Notes: generated by a model not told the origin, from the letters alone. A stretch of DNA of 64,000 bases from Vibrio comitans (GCA_024346835.1 AP024866.1:1922001-1986000); one strand, 5' to 3'. Shown: positions 45,157-55,726, counted from the first letter of the stretch. Program-made: numbers and translations.

Positions 45157-48100
45157 TTAGCTTACCGCTTCTTCACACTTTTTCGTCACTTTAACCGCTG
45201 CAACCTTAAACTCAGGGATCTTTGAGTGAGGGTCCTTTGCAGTATTGGTTAAGCGATTCACAGGTGACTCAGCAAAGTGGAACGGAATAAACACCACTCC
45301 CTTTTGAATTCGTTTGGTCACAAAGGCCGCAATATCAATGGTGCCGCGACGAGTGGAAACACTGAGCATCTCACCATTACCGATACCCATTTCTTCTGCA
45401 TCTGCCACACTGATCATCGCTCTTGGACCGGCCAGATTATCCAATCCCTTTGTCTTACGAGTCATGGTTCCTGTGTGGAACTGCTCTAGAATACGGCCTG
45501 TAGTCAGGATAAGAGGATAATCCTCATCGGGAAGCTCTGCAGCATACCTAAATGGGATGGCCTCCATCTGCCCTCTACCACGCGTAAATTGCTCTTTGTG
45601 CATGATACGAGTGCCCTGAGGGTTGTTCTTGTTACTAGGCCAGTGCTTACCCGCAGCAGGAATCGCGTCCCAGCCCAATCCCGCGTATTGCGGTGTTAGA
45701 CGAGTGATCTCATAGGTAATATCACTGACATGTTTATAGTCCCATGCACCGCCCATAGCGTTGGCGATATCTTGGATAATCACCCAGTCTTCACGCGCTT
45801 CACCCGGTGGGTTCACCACTGGATTCAAGCGCTGAACACGTCGCTCAGTGTTAGTAAAGTGACCCGATTTTTCAGCAAACGAACACGATGGCAACACCAC
45901 ATCTGCATATTCTGCTGTTTCGGTTAAGAAGATATCTTGTACTACCAAGAAATCTAGCGCCTCTAATCCTTCAAGTACGTGAGCCTGATCTGGGTCACTC
46001 AATACTGGGTTTTCGCCCATGACATACAAGCCGCGAACCTCACGTTTACAGGCTGCATCGATGATCTCTGTTAGAGTTAAACCTGCTTCAGTAGGTAGAT
46101 TAGGTGCATTCCACTCAATCGCGAACTTTTGATGAACAAGCGGGTTATACACCTTTTGATAGCCTGGGAAGTTGTTTGGTAGAGCCCCCATATCACACGC
46201 ACCTTGAACATTAGACTGTCCGCGCAACGGGTTAATACCGCCACCTTCTATACCAATGTTGCCACACAACAATTGTAGGTTAGCAATAGAGCGCACATTT
46301 TCATGTCCTGTAGTGTGCTGGGTAATACCCATAGCGTAATAAACTGCGGTACGTTTTGCTGTGCCTATGGTGCGAGCCATAGCGTAGACATCTTCAGCCT
46401 TGATACCGGTCACCAACTCCACCTTATCTAAGGCATAGTTCGGAGACATCACCTCTTGCAACAAGGTATCAAAGCCATCAACGCGGTCTTCGATATAGTC
46501 CATATCGTACCAACCGTTCTTGATGATCTGTTGCATCACTCCGTTAAGAAGCATCACATCTGTGCCAGGTCGCTGTGCTAAGTAGAGCTCAGCATGATCA
46601 GCAAGTCCAATGCGCTTAGGGTCAGCGACGATCAAGCGAGCACCGTTGTGTCTAATTGCTTGTTTAATGTGGGAGGCAATAATAGGGTGCGCAGCGGTTG
46701 TATCAGATCCAATAACAAAGATAACATCGGAGTGCTTAATACTCGGGATATCATTGGTCATTGCCCCACTGCCCAATGAAGCCTCTAGGCCTGTTACTGT
46801 TGAAGCGTGGCAAAGGCGCGCACAGTGATCAACATTGTTGGTGCCAAACTCACGACGGATTAATTTCTGGAAAGCGTAGTTGTCTTCGTTGGTGGTTTTT
46901 GCCGAAGAAAACCCAGCCAATGCATTGCCACCAAAGGTCTGTTTAATCGAGCCAAACTTGCTTGCAATCAGCTCAATTGCCTCATCCCATGTCGCTGGCT
47001 GTAGCCATCCATCTTTACGAATCAAAGGGGTTGTTAAGCGCGCATCGCTGCCAACAAAATCAAACCCAAAGCGACCTTTCACACACAGCATGCCTTCGTT
47101 AACAGGTGAATCTCCCCCCTTAACATAGCGGATGGCATTCGCTTCTTCATCGACATGCATACTGACCTTACAACCCACACCACAATAGGTACAGATAGTA
47201 TCCACAACCTTGAGGTTTTCAATTCGGCCTTGCGCTCGGTCACGGCCATCCATCATCGCACCGGTTGGACACACCTGAATACAAGCGCCACATTGAACGC
47301 AGGCTGAATCGCCCATCAAAGTTTGATTAGGGCCGAAGTTAGGACGACATTCTGGACGAGCTGCCGGACGGCCATCTTGATTGGTCATAAAGCTGAGAAC
47401 ACCATGTACAGACTGCTCACGGCAAGCCTGCACACACTGACCACAACTGATACAGCGGTTGGCATCAAATACGATAAACTCGGAACTATTATCCACACAG
47501 AACTTACTGCGAGAGTCACTGCTTCGCATTGCCTGCCAGTCAGCATCCGACTTAATCTCTACAATACCTTTAAATGACTGCTCTGCTCCATACTCTGTTG
47601 AGTAATCACGAAGGTCACAGTCGGTATTTGCCTGACAGCCACACTCCAGACAGCGAGCCGCTTCCGCCATCGCCTCTGCATTATCAAAGCCCAGCTCTAC
47701 CTCCGCAAAACTCTGTTCACGTTGAGTGCTCGTCAGCTCTGGCATAATGCTACGTGCGACTTTTTGGATATTTTGGAAGTGAAGAGGATCAACCTGTTTA
47801 ACGGTTTTCCCCTTCCGAGAGTTAAATGGCGTAGCAGGAATGTTATCCATATCCCCTTCAAAGAAACGGTCTATGGCCTTTGCAACAATACGACCATCCG
47901 CAACAGCTTCTACCGCTGTCGCAGGGCCGCGGCGAAAGTCACCAATACTGAAGATATTCCCTGTACCTGTGTGCATGGTCTCTGGATTCACATCTGCGGT
48001 GTTCCAGCGGGTGAGCGGGATCTCTAATTGCTCATTGTCCATAAAGCTCAGGTCAGGCTTTTGTGAAACGGCAGCAATGACCGTATCAAATTCTTCTGTA

Positions 48101-49362
48101 AAGAACTCCCCCGTCGCCTTTGGACTGCGACGACCCGAAGCATCCGCCGGGCCCAACTCCATTTTCTCAAGGCGAATGGCGGTCACTCGACCCTCTTCAT
48201 CCGCAATGTTTTCTGCTGGGTTGGTTAGAAAGTGAAACTTAACACCTTCGTGTTCAGCTTCTTCTATCTCGTAGTCTTCTGCGGGCATTTCAGCTCGAGT
48301 ACGGCGATATATCAAGGTGGTATCGGCGCCATCACGCACAGCAGTTCTGGCACAATCTATAGCGGTATTACCACCGCCAATAACGGCAACTTTTTGCCCT
48401 GTGGTGTAGTTTTTCTCTGTGACATAGTCTTTTAAGTAGTCAACACCTAGATAGCAACCGTCAAGTTCACTACCTGCATAATGCATCTCAACCGCTTTGG
48501 ACGCACCTACTGCAAGGCAGACCGCATCGTATTCCTCACTTAATGAGGAAAGCGTAAAATCTTCACCCAGCTTCTTGCCACACTCTACCGACATGCCATT
48601 ACGACACATCAATTCAATTTCTTTATCTAGGATATCTTTAGGCAATCGATATTCAGGAATACCGTAACGAAGCCAACCACCCGCGTGAGGCATGGACTCA
48701 AATACCGTGACCTCATAGCCCTCATTCGATAAATAGTACCCAGCCGTCAATCCACCGGGGCCACTGCCTACAACCGCAATACGTTTATTCTTATCGTCTT
48801 TCTTTGGCGGAATATAAGCCTCTTGAGCCTCAAGATCGGCATCGGCGGCGTGACGTTTTAACTGGCGGATCGCTATAGTGTCATCCACTAGGCCGCGGCG
48901 ACATTCAGTTTCACAAAATGCAGGACAAACTCGCCCAATAGAGAGAGGCATAGGTAGAGTGCGCTTGATCACCTCGATGGCTTTTTGATGATCATTTTGC
49001 GCGATGTGATAGAGGTAAGATTGGATATCAACACCTGCAGGACACGCAGTTTTACATGGCGCTTCACAGTCAGCATAGTGATCGGTCATGATGCGATTTA
49101 GCGCTTGGCGGCGATGCTCACTAAGGTGCTCAGACTGAGTCACAACACTTAAACCATTATAAACCTCAAGTTCACACGAGCGTTGCACGCCGCCACTTTC
49201 AACCTCTACGACACATAAGTCACACGGTACTTTCTCATCACTTTTGTTCGCTCCACAAAGTGAGGGGATCTCTACTCCACACACATTTGCAGCCTCAAGT
49301 AGCGTCATACCTTGCTCTACTACTCGATATTTACCATCAATGACAATCTGAACCATGGCCAA
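45157..49362 (-). CDS. Formate dehydrogenase catalytic subunit fused to GltD-like flavoprotein module
   Basis: A 1401-residue multidomain redox enzyme. Seen in order: a 2Fe-2S ferredoxin domain (Cys36, 47, 50, 63), a 4Fe-4S helical domain (CPAFCETEC region, about 145), an FAD/NAD(P) reductase domain with GSGPGG (about 199) and GGGNTA (about 341), two 4Fe-4S ferredoxin motifs (CISCGQCVQAC and CVQCGACIQVC), then a molybdopterin oxidoreductase starting at CTYCGVGC. The active-site residue is cysteine, in DHCARLCHAST. No Tat signal, so cytosolic. It should oxidise formate and reduce NAD(P)+ on one chain; the electron acceptor is inferred. No separate beta or gamma subunit is nearby. Confidence 0.85.
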   Translation of the reverse strand: MAMVQIVIDGKYRVVEQGMTLLEAANVCGVEIPSLCGANKSDEKVPCDLCVVEVESGGVQRSCELEVYNGLSVVTQSEHLSEHRRQALNRIMTDHYADCEAPCKTACPAGVDIQSYLYHIAQNDHQKAIEVIKRTLPMPLSIGRVCPAFCETECRRGLVDDTIAIRQLKRHAADADLEAQEAYIPPKKDDKNKRIAVVGSGPGGLTAGYYLSNEGYEVTVFESMPHAGGWLRYGIPEYRLPKDILDKEIELMCRNGMSVECGKKLGEDFTLSSLSEEYDAVCLAVGASKAVEMHYAGSELDGCYLGVDYLKDYVTEKNYTTGQKVAVIGGGNTAIDCARTAVRDGADTTLIYRRTRAEMPAEDYEIEEAEHEGVKFHFLTNPAENIADEEGRVTAIRLEKMELGPADASGRRSPKATGEFFTEEFDTVIAAVSQKPDLSFMDNEQLEIPLTRWNTADVNPETMHTGTGNIFSIGDFRRGPATAVEAVADGRIVAKAIDRFFEGDMDNIPATPFNSRKGKTVKQVDPLHFQNIQKVARSIMPELTSTQREQSFAEVELGFDNAEAMAEAARCLECGCQANTDCDLRDYSTEYGAEQSFKGIVEIKSDADWQAMRSSDSRSKFCVDNSSEFIVFDANRCISCGQCVQACREQSVHGVLSFMTNQDGRPAARPECRPNFGPNQTLMGDSACVQCGACIQVCPTGAMMDGRDRAQGRIENLKVVDTICTYCGVGCKVSMHVDEEANAIRYVKGGDSPVNEGMLCVKGRFGFDFVGSDARLTTPLIRKDGWLQPATWDEAIELIASKFGSIKQTFGGNALAGFSSAKTTNEDNYAFQKLIRREFGTNNVDHCARLCHASTVTGLEASLGSGAMTNDIPSIKHSDVIFVIGSDTTAAHPIIASHIKQAIRHNGARLIVADPKRIGLADHAELYLAQRPGTDVMLLNGVMQQIIKNGWYDMDYIEDRVDGFDTLLQEVMSPNYALDKVELVTGIKAEDVYAMARTIGTAKRTAVYYAMGITQHTTGHENVRSIANLQLLCGNIGIEGGGINPLRGQSNVQGACDMGALPNNFPGYQKVYNPLVHQKFAIEWNAPNLPTEAGLTLTEIIDAACKREVRGLYVMGENPVLSDPDQAHVLEGLEALDFLVVQDIFLTETAEYADVVLPSCSFAEKSGHFTNTERRVQRLNPVVNPPGEAREDWVIIQDIANAMGGAWDYKHVSDITYEITRLTPQYAGLGWDAIPAAGKHWPSNKNNPQGTRIMHKEQFTRGRGQMEAIPFRYAAELPDEDYPLILTTGRILEQFHTGTMTRKTKGLDNLAGPRAMISVADAEEMGIGNGEMLSVSTRRGTIDIAAFVTKRIQKGVVFIPFHFAESPVNRLTNTAKDPHSKIPEFKVAAVKVTKKCEEAVS

Positions 49363-49526
49363 CTCCTAAGCACTCACCCCGTCCTGCGGGAATTTTATTA
49401 TTTGAATAAGAATAACCATGCATATCTCAAGGTTATTCAATTCCACAATACTACTATGGAAATAACGCTCTTGGCTATTTGTCATACAAATAATGTGACT
49501 GGTAGGAGGATTTAACGTGTAACAAC

Positions 49527-49550
49527 AAAAGGGCCAGCCGAAGCTAACCC
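49527..49550 (-). terminator. Terminator of metE
   Basis: On the minus strand a stem GGGTTAGC/GCTGGCCC (with wobble pairs) closed by a TTCG tetraloop is followed by TTTTGTT, about 30 nt after the metE stop. Confidence 0.75.
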
Positions 49551-49578
49551 TAGATTCAAAACATTAGCAAAAGCTAGC

Positions 49579-51858
49579 CTAAGCGAGTTTCTCTCTCAAG
49601 CGCGCAGTCGCTTCGACCAAGTTCTTTAACGATTGTTCTGTTTCTTGCCAGTTTCGCGTTTTAAGACCACAGTCTGGGTTTACCCATAAGCGCTCTACGG
49701 GAATACGCGTTGCGGCCTTTTCAATCAACTGCTCTATCCATTCAACGCTTGGCACGTTTGGTGAGTGAATATCATAAACACCCGGCCCAATCTCATTAGG
49801 GTAATTGAACTCTTCAAAGGCGTTCAGCAGTTCCATGTTTGAGCGTGAGGTTTCTATAGTAATCACGTCCGCATCCAATGCTGCCACCGAGTCAATAATC
49901 TCATTGAACTCGCTGTAGCACATATGAGTATGAATCTGTGTCTCTGGTTTAGCGCTTGCTGCTGATACCTTAAACGCATTCACTGCCCAGTTGAGATACT
50001 CTTGATGATCCCTACTCTTTAGCGGTAATCCTTCTCGTATTGCTGGCTCATCAATCTGAATAATATTGATACCTGCTGATTGCAGGTCTGCAACCTCATC
50101 TTGCAAGGCAAACGCCAGCTGATTAGTGATCGCCTCTCTCGTAATATCCTCACGAGGGAATGTCCAACAAAGGATAGTCACGGGACCTGTGAGCATGCCC
50201 TTCATCGGCTTATTAGTAAGGGACTGCGCATATTGAGTCCAATCGACGGTGATCGGCTTTTCTCGCTCAATATCAGCCACCACAATGGCCGGTTTCACAC
50301 AGCGAGAGCCATAGCTTTGTACCCAACCAAACTGGGTGGTTTGAAAACCCGCGAGGTTTTCAGCAAAGTACTCGACCATGTCGTTACGCTCGGCCTCACC
50401 ATGCACCAATACGTCTAGACCAATCGCCTGCTGACGCTCAACCGTATCTTTTATAAAACCCTGAATGATTTCGCGATACTGCGCCTCGGTTAGTTCACCT
50501 CGCTTAAAGGCAGCTCGGGTTTTTCTCACTTCGCTGGTCTGTGGAAACGAGCCAATGGTCGTCGTTGGCAGCAATGGTAGTTTAATCACTTCTTTTTGGT
50601 GGTGTGCGCGCTCAGCATACTTTGCACTGCGCTCGGCATCTGCGAGAGTGAGATTAGCCAATCGAGTTTGAACGCTAGCCTTGTTGACCAACGTCGATTG
50701 CTGACGTTTGATGATAGGCTGGCTGTATTGCTCACAATATTCAATAGCTTCCTTGTCACCATCTAGCGCCTTAGCAAGCCACTTAACTTCTGACACTTTT
50801 TGCTTAGCAAACGCAAACCATGTCCCTGTTTCTTCGGGTAAATTCGTCTCAAGCTCCAGATCCACTGGGCTATGCAGCAGTGAGCAAGAGGTCGAAATCC
50901 ACAAGCGCTCACCGAGCTTTTCTTTTGCTTGCGTTAGGCTCTCAAGCTTTTCTACAAGATTAGCTCGCCATACGTTTCGACCATTAATTGCTCCCGCCGA
51001 AAGCACCCAGTTTTCTGGTAGAGCTTCGACAACTTCAGCCAACTGCTGCGGAGAGCTAGCCAAATCTACATGCAAGCCATCAATAGCAAGCTCAGTAATC
51101 GTAGGCAGAACATCCACAACGGAATCAAAATAGGTAGTCAGAAGCACTTTAACGTCACTTCTTATTACTTGGTATGCCAGCTTAAAGCTACTAAGCCACT
51201 TTGAATCCAGCTCTAAAGATAGAATTGGCTCGTCGATTTGGACCCACTCGACGTTAAGCTTTTCTAACTTGGCAAAGATCGCTTGATAGGCAGAGAGTAA
51301 TCTTGGAAGAAGCGTCAGGCGATCGAACCCGTCTTCTACTTCCTTACCTAGATAAAGGTAACTTAGAGGTCCTAATAAAACGGGCTTAACCTTATGACCC
51401 TGTTTTTGCGCCTCATTGATTTCGTCAAATAACTGCGGCCAACTCAGCTCAAATCTATCATCAGCAGAGAACTCTGGAACAATATAGTGATAGTTGGTGT
51501 TGAACCATTTAGTCATATCGGATGCTGCTTCCCCAGAGCAACCACAACTTGCTTGAGATTGACCTCGACCGATACGAAATAAGGTATCAAGATCCGGAAA
51601 GCCATTTCGATGACGCTTTGGTACATGCCCAAGCAATAAGCTGGTACCCAATACATGGTCATACCATGCAAAGTCGCCCGCTGTAGCAAACGACAATTGA
51701 TTATCTTGCTGAAGTGCCCAGTTGTTTTTACGGATACCCGAAGCAACCTCTTGCAGTGCTTTGACGTCGGACTCTCCGTTCCAATATTGTTCTAGTGCAA
51801 ATTTAAGCTCGCGTTTCTCGCCAACTCGTGGGTAGCCAAGAATGTGTGTCGTTGTCAT
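49579..51858 (-). CDS. metE: Cobalamin-independent methionine synthase
   Basis: A 759-residue enzyme that transfers methyl from 5-methyltetrahydropteroyl-triglutamate to homocysteine. Seen: N-terminal [18 protein letters not shown], the second barrel starting [15 protein letters not shown] near residue 432, homocysteine/zinc motifs HTHMCYSEF (zinc His and Cys, about 641) and NPDCGLKTR (zinc Cys, about 725), and [16 protein letters not shown]. Length matches E. coli MetE (753). AAGGAGCGGC precedes the ATG. Tandem MetJ boxes and a MetR-type site lie upstream, so it should be repressed by S-adenosylmethionine and activated by MetR. Confidence 0.95.
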   Translation of the reverse strand: MTTTHILGYPRVGEKRELKFALEQYWNGESDVKALQEVASGIRKNNWALQQDNQLSFATAGDFAWYDHVLGTSLLLGHVPKRHRNGFPDLDTLFRIGRGQSQASCGCSGEAASDMTKWFNTNYHYIVPEFSADDRFELSWPQLFDEINEAQKQGHKVKPVLLGPLSYLYLGKEVEDGFDRLTLLPRLLSAYQAIFAKLEKLNVEWVQIDEPILSLELDSKWLSSFKLAYQVIRSDVKVLLTTYFDSVVDVLPTITELAIDGLHVDLASSPQQLAEVVEALPENWVLSAGAINGRNVWRANLVEKLESLTQAKEKLGERLWISTSCSLLHSPVDLELETNLPEETGTWFAFAKQKVSEVKWLAKALDGDKEAIEYCEQYSQPIIKRQQSTLVNKASVQTRLANLTLADAERSAKYAERAHHQKEVIKLPLLPTTTIGSFPQTSEVRKTRAAFKRGELTEAQYREIIQGFIKDTVERQQAIGLDVLVHGEAERNDMVEYFAENLAGFQTTQFGWVQSYGSRCVKPAIVVADIEREKPITVDWTQYAQSLTNKPMKGMLTGPVTILCWTFPREDITREAITNQLAFALQDEVADLQSAGINIIQIDEPAIREGLPLKSRDHQEYLNWAVNAFKVSAASAKPETQIHTHMCYSEFNEIIDSVAALDADVITIETSRSNMELLNAFEEFNYPNEIGPGVYDIHSPNVPSVEWIEQLIEKAATRIPVERLWVNPDCGLKTRNWQETEQSLKNLVEATARLREKLA

Positions 51859-51874
51859 GATGCCGCTCCTTGTA

Positions 51875-51890
51875 AGATGTCTGGACGTCT
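51875..51890. promoter_or_regulatory. Tandem MetJ boxes upstream of metE
   Basis: Adjacent 8-mers AGATGTCT and GGACGTCT match the MetJ box AGACGTCT in seven and seven of eight positions, the usual cooperative pair. They lie 17 bp before the metE ATG, over the probable transcription start. Confidence 0.8.
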
Positions 51891-51944
51891 AAAATATCTC
51901 TTAAGTGACGGCAGGAAACAACATCGAATACTTCATATCGGTTA

Positions 51945-51957
51945 TGAAGGAATTTCA
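51945..51957. promoter_or_regulatory. MetR-type site upstream of metE
   Basis: TGAAGGAATTTCA; its minus-strand reading TGAAATTCCTTCA fits the MetR consensus TGAA-NNTNN-TTCA exactly. It lies about 90 bp upstream of the metE start, a normal activator distance. Confidence 0.75.
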
Positions 51958-51995
51958 GTATAGGAATTGAGTTACTTCACGTAACGTGGAATGTA

Positions 51996-52027
51996 AAAAC
52001 GCAGAGCAATAGCTGGCTCTGCGTTTT
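51996..52027. terminator. Terminator of the Gfo/Idh-ManD-like operon
   Basis: Perfect 12-bp stem AAAACGCAGAGC/GCTCTGCGTTTT with an 8-nt loop, about 25 nt past the dehydrogenase stop; T-rich on both strands. Confidence 0.85.
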
Positions 52028-52051
52028 CAATAGTCCTTTTTAGGCAATCAA

Positions 52052-53185
52052 TTACAGAAGATCTGTAACATCCACCCAGCGATCGTTCTTACGAATCAAA
52101 TCGATGATCAGCTGATATCTACAGCCATCTTCAAACGTCTGATACGGCTCGACTTCAATGCCACTCACGTCCTTCACCAACTGAGTGGCAAGGTGTGTCC
52201 AGCTGCGCTGCGTCTCACACTCTATTGCAGGAAGCTGCTCAGTAATATCGGTAGGTAATGGAATCTCTTGCCATTGCCCTTCCTTCCACAGAGACAGAGG
52301 TCCATCACCATAGTGTCCCTTGATATAAATAGAACCCTGACTGCCATGGAACACAATATGGTCTTCGTTAAAGCGAGGGGTTAGACCGCCATGCTTAAAC
52401 AGCACAGAGACTGGATTTGCAGCTGGAACACGGCTCTCAATTTGCGCCATTACGGTATAAGACCATTCTACATCACAATCACGCCACTCAAGATTTGGGT
52501 CATTGATGTCTTTAGGGATAAAGTTTCGACGTTCGGTAAAGTTGTGTACACCCTCAACGACTGGCGCTTTTGGCATATCGTTACGCACCTCACCGCTAAT
52601 GGATAGAATATTGTCACCAACCACAGAGGTCACAATCGATAGCAAATGCGTGAAGTTGTTATTCAATCGCCCGCCACCAGCCTCTGTACGGTGCGACCAA
52701 CCAAATGGGATATTTCTATCTAAATTGAAGTGAGAAATACATTCCACTTCCGTCGGCTCACCAATCGCTCCTGCGGCCACCAGCTGTTTAGCATGCATGA
52801 TCTCAGGCATGTAACGGAAGCTAGATGCAAATGCCGTCTTAACGCCTTTCTCTTTCGCTAGACGATAGATTTCTAACGCTGTTTCGCCACTTTCAGTAAG
52901 CGGCTTATCACATAGAATGTGGCAACCAAACTGGATTGCCTCCTTGATTGGCTCTACATGCGCCCCACCGGGCGTTGCGATAGAAACAATATCCGGCTTA
53001 CATAACTCCAACGCCAATGCCCAGTTTGTACCTGAATAAGGGATATCGAGGTCTTTGGCAACCTGAGTGACAATGTGTTCTGTACGGCCAACGATGCCCA
53101 CAACTTCAGCGCCAGCATCTCTAAATGCTTTGGCATGTCCTTGGCCTGCAAAACCAGTACCATACACCAATACTTTCTGTTTCAT
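52052..53185 (-). CDS. Gfo/Idh/MocA family dehydrogenase
   Basis: A 377-residue NAD(P)-dependent sugar or cyclitol oxidoreductase. Seen: N-terminal Rossmann motif VLVYGTGFAGQGHAKAF (residues 5-21), CDKPLTESG near residue 90 with the conserved catalytic lysine of the EKP/DKP motif, and a C-terminal alpha/beta domain with NNNFTHLLSIV. The ATG at 53185 has GGAGAAGAA upstream. It follows the ManD-like gene by 39 nt as second gene of the operon, so both probably process one sugar-acid. Substrate not resolved. Confidence 0.82.
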   Translation of the reverse strand: MKQKVLVYGTGFAGQGHAKAFRDAGAEVVGIVGRTEHIVTQVAKDLDIPYSGTNWALALELCKPDIVSIATPGGAHVEPIKEAIQFGCHILCDKPLTESGETALEIYRLAKEKGVKTAFASSFRYMPEIMHAKQLVAAGAIGEPTEVECISHFNLDRNIPFGWSHRTEAGGGRLNNNFTHLLSIVTSVVGDNILSISGEVRNDMPKAPVVEGVHNFTERRNFIPKDINDPNLEWRDCDVEWSYTVMAQIESRVPAANPVSVLFKHGGLTPRFNEDHIVFHGSQGSIYIKGHYGDGPLSLWKEGQWQEIPLPTDITEQLPAIECETQRSWTHLATQLVKDVSGIEVEPYQTFEDGCRYQLIIDLIRKNDRWVDVTDLL

Positions 53186-53224
53186 TTCTTCTCCAATAAT
53201 TCTAATAAATCCGCTACTTGTCAC

Positions 53225-54442
53225 TTACCAATGCCAAAGAGTGCCGTCTTCTAGTCGGCTTACAGGCAAGTATGAGCGCTTGTACTCGTATTTCGCCGCT
53301 TCTTCTTCATCAAATTCCACACCGAGTCCTGGTGCATCGCTGACTAAGATCATGCCGTTATCTAGCTTCATATCGTGCTTGAAAATGGACTGACACGTCT
53401 CGTTGCTAAAGCCAACAAACTCTTGAATACCAAAGTTATGGGTGGAGATATTAAGGTGCATATGAGCAGCAAAACAGATTGGCGATAGATCTGGTGCACC
53501 ATGCGGCGCCGTTCTTACGTTGTAAACTGCTGCAAAATCTGAAATCTTCTTCATCCCAGTAATGCCACCCGCATGCGTTGCTGCGGTGCGGATGTAATCA
53601 ATCCACTGATTCTGAATTAAGTCCTTACAGTCCCAAATGGTGTTGTAGGTTTCACCCAAAGCAAGAGGCGTTGTCGTATGATGACGAATCAACTTATAGT
53701 TTTCTTGGTTTTCCGCAATAGAGGCATCTTCCAAGAACAAAAGGTTGTACGGTTCTAGCATCTTGCCCAGTTTTGCTGACTCAATTGGCGTTAGGCGACT
53801 GTGTGTATCATGCAAGAACTCTGCTTGGTCACCGAAGCGCTCCTTGGCTTTTTCAAATAGCTCAGGTACCAGTTTAAAGTACTTACTCGTAGACCAATCT
53901 TGCTCTGGTGGCAGGGGGCGGTTGCCTTGTAATTCAAAGTAATCCTTCTTATCGCCAAGAACACCATAGGTTTCTGACAATCCAGGGATCGCCGATTGCA
54001 GGCGCACTGCCTTGAATCCCTGCTCTATACATTGCTCTGCTTTGTCTAATGTATCTTCAATGGTTTCCCCATTAGCATGAGCGTACAGCTTAACCCCAGT
54101 TCGGCATTTCCCTCCGAGTAATTGATAGACAGGTAGGCCTGCAACCTTACCCTTGATGTCCCAAAGCGCCATATCAATGGCAGCAATAGCAGCCATGGTT
54201 ATTGGACCACGACGCCAGTACACACCCATGTATAAGTATTGCCAAATATCTTCAATCATGTGCGGGTCGCGACCGATCAAACACGGTTTAACATGCTCTT
54301 CCAGATAAGCTGCCACAGCCATCTCACGACCATTGACTGTTGCATCGCCTAATCCATACACGCCTTCATCGGTGACTACCTTAACAGTGACGAAGTTTCT
54401 ACCCGGGTTGGTTACAAATACTTTTACATCTTGGATTATCAT
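53225..54442 (-). CDS. ManD/RspA-like sugar-acid dehydratase (enolase superfamily)
   Basis: A 405-residue enolase-superfamily enzyme of the D-mannonate dehydratase group, which dehydrates aldonic acids to 2-keto-3-deoxy acids. Seen: metal ligands Asp212, Glu238 (LFLEDA) and Glu264 (LALGETYN), catalytic His214 (HDTHSR), Arg147 and Tyr159 at the same positions as in studied ManD enzymes, and the late HGAPDLSP segment. Some members of this group have weak or different activities (RspA), so the substrate could be mannonate, gluconate or another acid. First gene of the operon, divergent from the LacI gene and behind the large operator. Confidence 0.82.
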   Translation of the reverse strand: MIIQDVKVFVTNPGRNFVTVKVVTDEGVYGLGDATVNGREMAVAAYLEEHVKPCLIGRDPHMIEDIWQYLYMGVYWRRGPITMAAIAAIDMALWDIKGKVAGLPVYQLLGGKCRTGVKLYAHANGETIEDTLDKAEQCIEQGFKAVRLQSAIPGLSETYGVLGDKKDYFELQGNRPLPPEQDWSTSKYFKLVPELFEKAKERFGDQAEFLHDTHSRLTPIESAKLGKMLEPYNLLFLEDASIAENQENYKLIRHHTTTPLALGETYNTIWDCKDLIQNQWIDYIRTAATHAGGITGMKKISDFAAVYNVRTAPHGAPDLSPICFAAHMHLNISTHNFGIQEFVGFSNETCQSIFKHDMKLDNGMILVSDAPGLGVEFDEEEAAKYEYKRSYLPVSRLEDGTLWHW

Positions 54443-54493
54443 CTTAATCTCTCATTCAGTTCTTATTCGGTTTATATTCAGTTTTTTAATTAT

Positions 54494-54535
54494 AGTAAAT
54501 CGGTTTACTAAAACGTTTTGGTAAACCGATTTACT
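54494..54535. promoter_or_regulatory. 42-bp inverted repeat operator for LacI regulator
   Basis: A 42-bp inverted repeat with one mismatched pair: two 21-bp arms around a CG centre. Each arm carries a LacI-type site (TAAATCGGTTTA at 54496-54507 and TAAACCGATTTA at 54522-54533, 26 bp apart), and the centre AAACGTTT (54511-54518) is itself a CG-centred palindrome. It lies 52 bp upstream of the ManD-like gene and 71 bp upstream of the LacI gene, so it can control both. Confidence 0.8.
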
Positions 54536-54606
54536 TGCTATCATCTAGATCTCAGAATAGAATGTCAACTCTCTAGTTTGACTTGGTTAACAGTTTAAAA
54601 GCGAAT

Positions 54607-55623
54607 ATGAAAAAAGTAAGAATTGTCGATGTAGCGACACAGGCCGGTGTATCAAAGAGTACGGTCTCACAATATCTAAACGGTCGCTTTGGTCATATGT
54701 CGCCACAAACCAAGTTAAAAATAGAATCTGCGATTAAAGAGCTGAATTACGTGCCAAACCCAATCGCACGTAGCCTCAAAGTAGAGAAAACCAAAACCAT
54801 TGGCGTCGTTGTACGTGATATCGCGGGTTTCAACACCAGTCGCGTCATGCGCGGTATCGACGATTACTGCAAAAAACACCATTACAATGTGATGATATAT
54901 AACAGTGACTTTGATGCCGAGGCAGAAAAGCGCGCCCTATTATCGCTACAACAAATGTGCGTAGATGGCATCATCATTACCTCTTCAGGGCAAAACTCTG
55001 AGCTCATCAATCAATTTATTGCCAGTGGCATGCCTATAGTGCAATTTCAATTGGAGTATCCCGATTGCCAAAGCCACTTAGTGCTTTCCGATTATCAACA
55101 GGCTGCATTTGAAGCTACTGAACACTTAATTGAAATGGGTCATCGCAACATCTGTTTTGTCGCCCAAGAATTTTCTGAGAGCCAGTCTCGTCAAGCGCGT
55201 TATCAGGGGTATATCGATGCACTTGAAAAGCATGGAATGGAAGTAAACGCCAATTCCATCCTCTATTGGGATAGAGAGCAAGGGTTTGAGACAAACCCGA
55301 TTGAATTGCTAAATATGCCAGTAGCTCCCACTGCTTTTTTCACTCAACACCTAGCCATTACCGCCGAGCTGTTACTGGCGTTTAATAGTGCTGACATTCA
55401 AGTGCCAGAGCAGGCCTCAGTGTTAGGGTTTGACGAAATACCTATGGTAGAGCTGTTTAAGGTTCCCGTCTCAGTGGTTCGTCAGGATGCCTATCAGATT
55501 GGCGTCGAGTCCGCCAAGCTCTCAATTGAATCTATTATGGGTAAGCATAAGGAGTTTCAGCGAGTAATTGTTCCTAGCACATTGGTGGTAAGAGATTCGG
55601 TACGTCAATTATCTGACAGTTGA
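54607..55623 (+). CDS. LacI-family regulator of the sugar-acid operon
   Basis: A 338-residue LacI-type repressor. Seen: an N-terminal helix-turn-helix (VRIVDVATQAGVSKSTVSQY, residues 4-23), the hinge helix NPIARSLK near 57, and a periplasmic-binding-like core with TIGVVVRDIAG, DGIIITSSG and SVLGFDEIPM. ATG at 54607 is chosen because family members start just before the HTH. Divergent from the ManD-like operon, with the palindromic operator between. The effector is probably a sugar-acid intermediate; not shown by sequence. Confidence 0.85.
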   Translation: MKKVRIVDVATQAGVSKSTVSQYLNGRFGHMSPQTKLKIESAIKELNYVPNPIARSLKVEKTKTIGVVVRDIAGFNTSRVMRGIDDYCKKHHYNVMIYNSDFDAEAEKRALLSLQQMCVDGIIITSSGQNSELINQFIASGMPIVQFQLEYPDCQSHLVLSDYQQAAFEATEHLIEMGHRNICFVAQEFSESQSRQARYQGYIDALEKHGMEVNANSILYWDREQGFETNPIELLNMPVAPTAFFTQHLAITAELLLAFNSADIQVPEQASVLGFDEIPMVELFKVPVSVVRQDAYQIGVESAKLSIESIMGKHKEFQRVIVPSTLVVRDSVRQLSDS

Positions 55624-55726
55624 CAGTTAACCGTCGATAATCAGGCTTACAGCAATTGTGAATGACACCAACCCAAGACATTAATAAATCGATGGTTTTT
55701 TGTTCTTAATTACCATGGTACTATTT

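Noticed and set aside
45730..48435. Many long frames antisense to the formate dehydrogenase gene
   Set aside because: They are shadows of the third-position composition of the real gene; none has a family motif or ribosome site.
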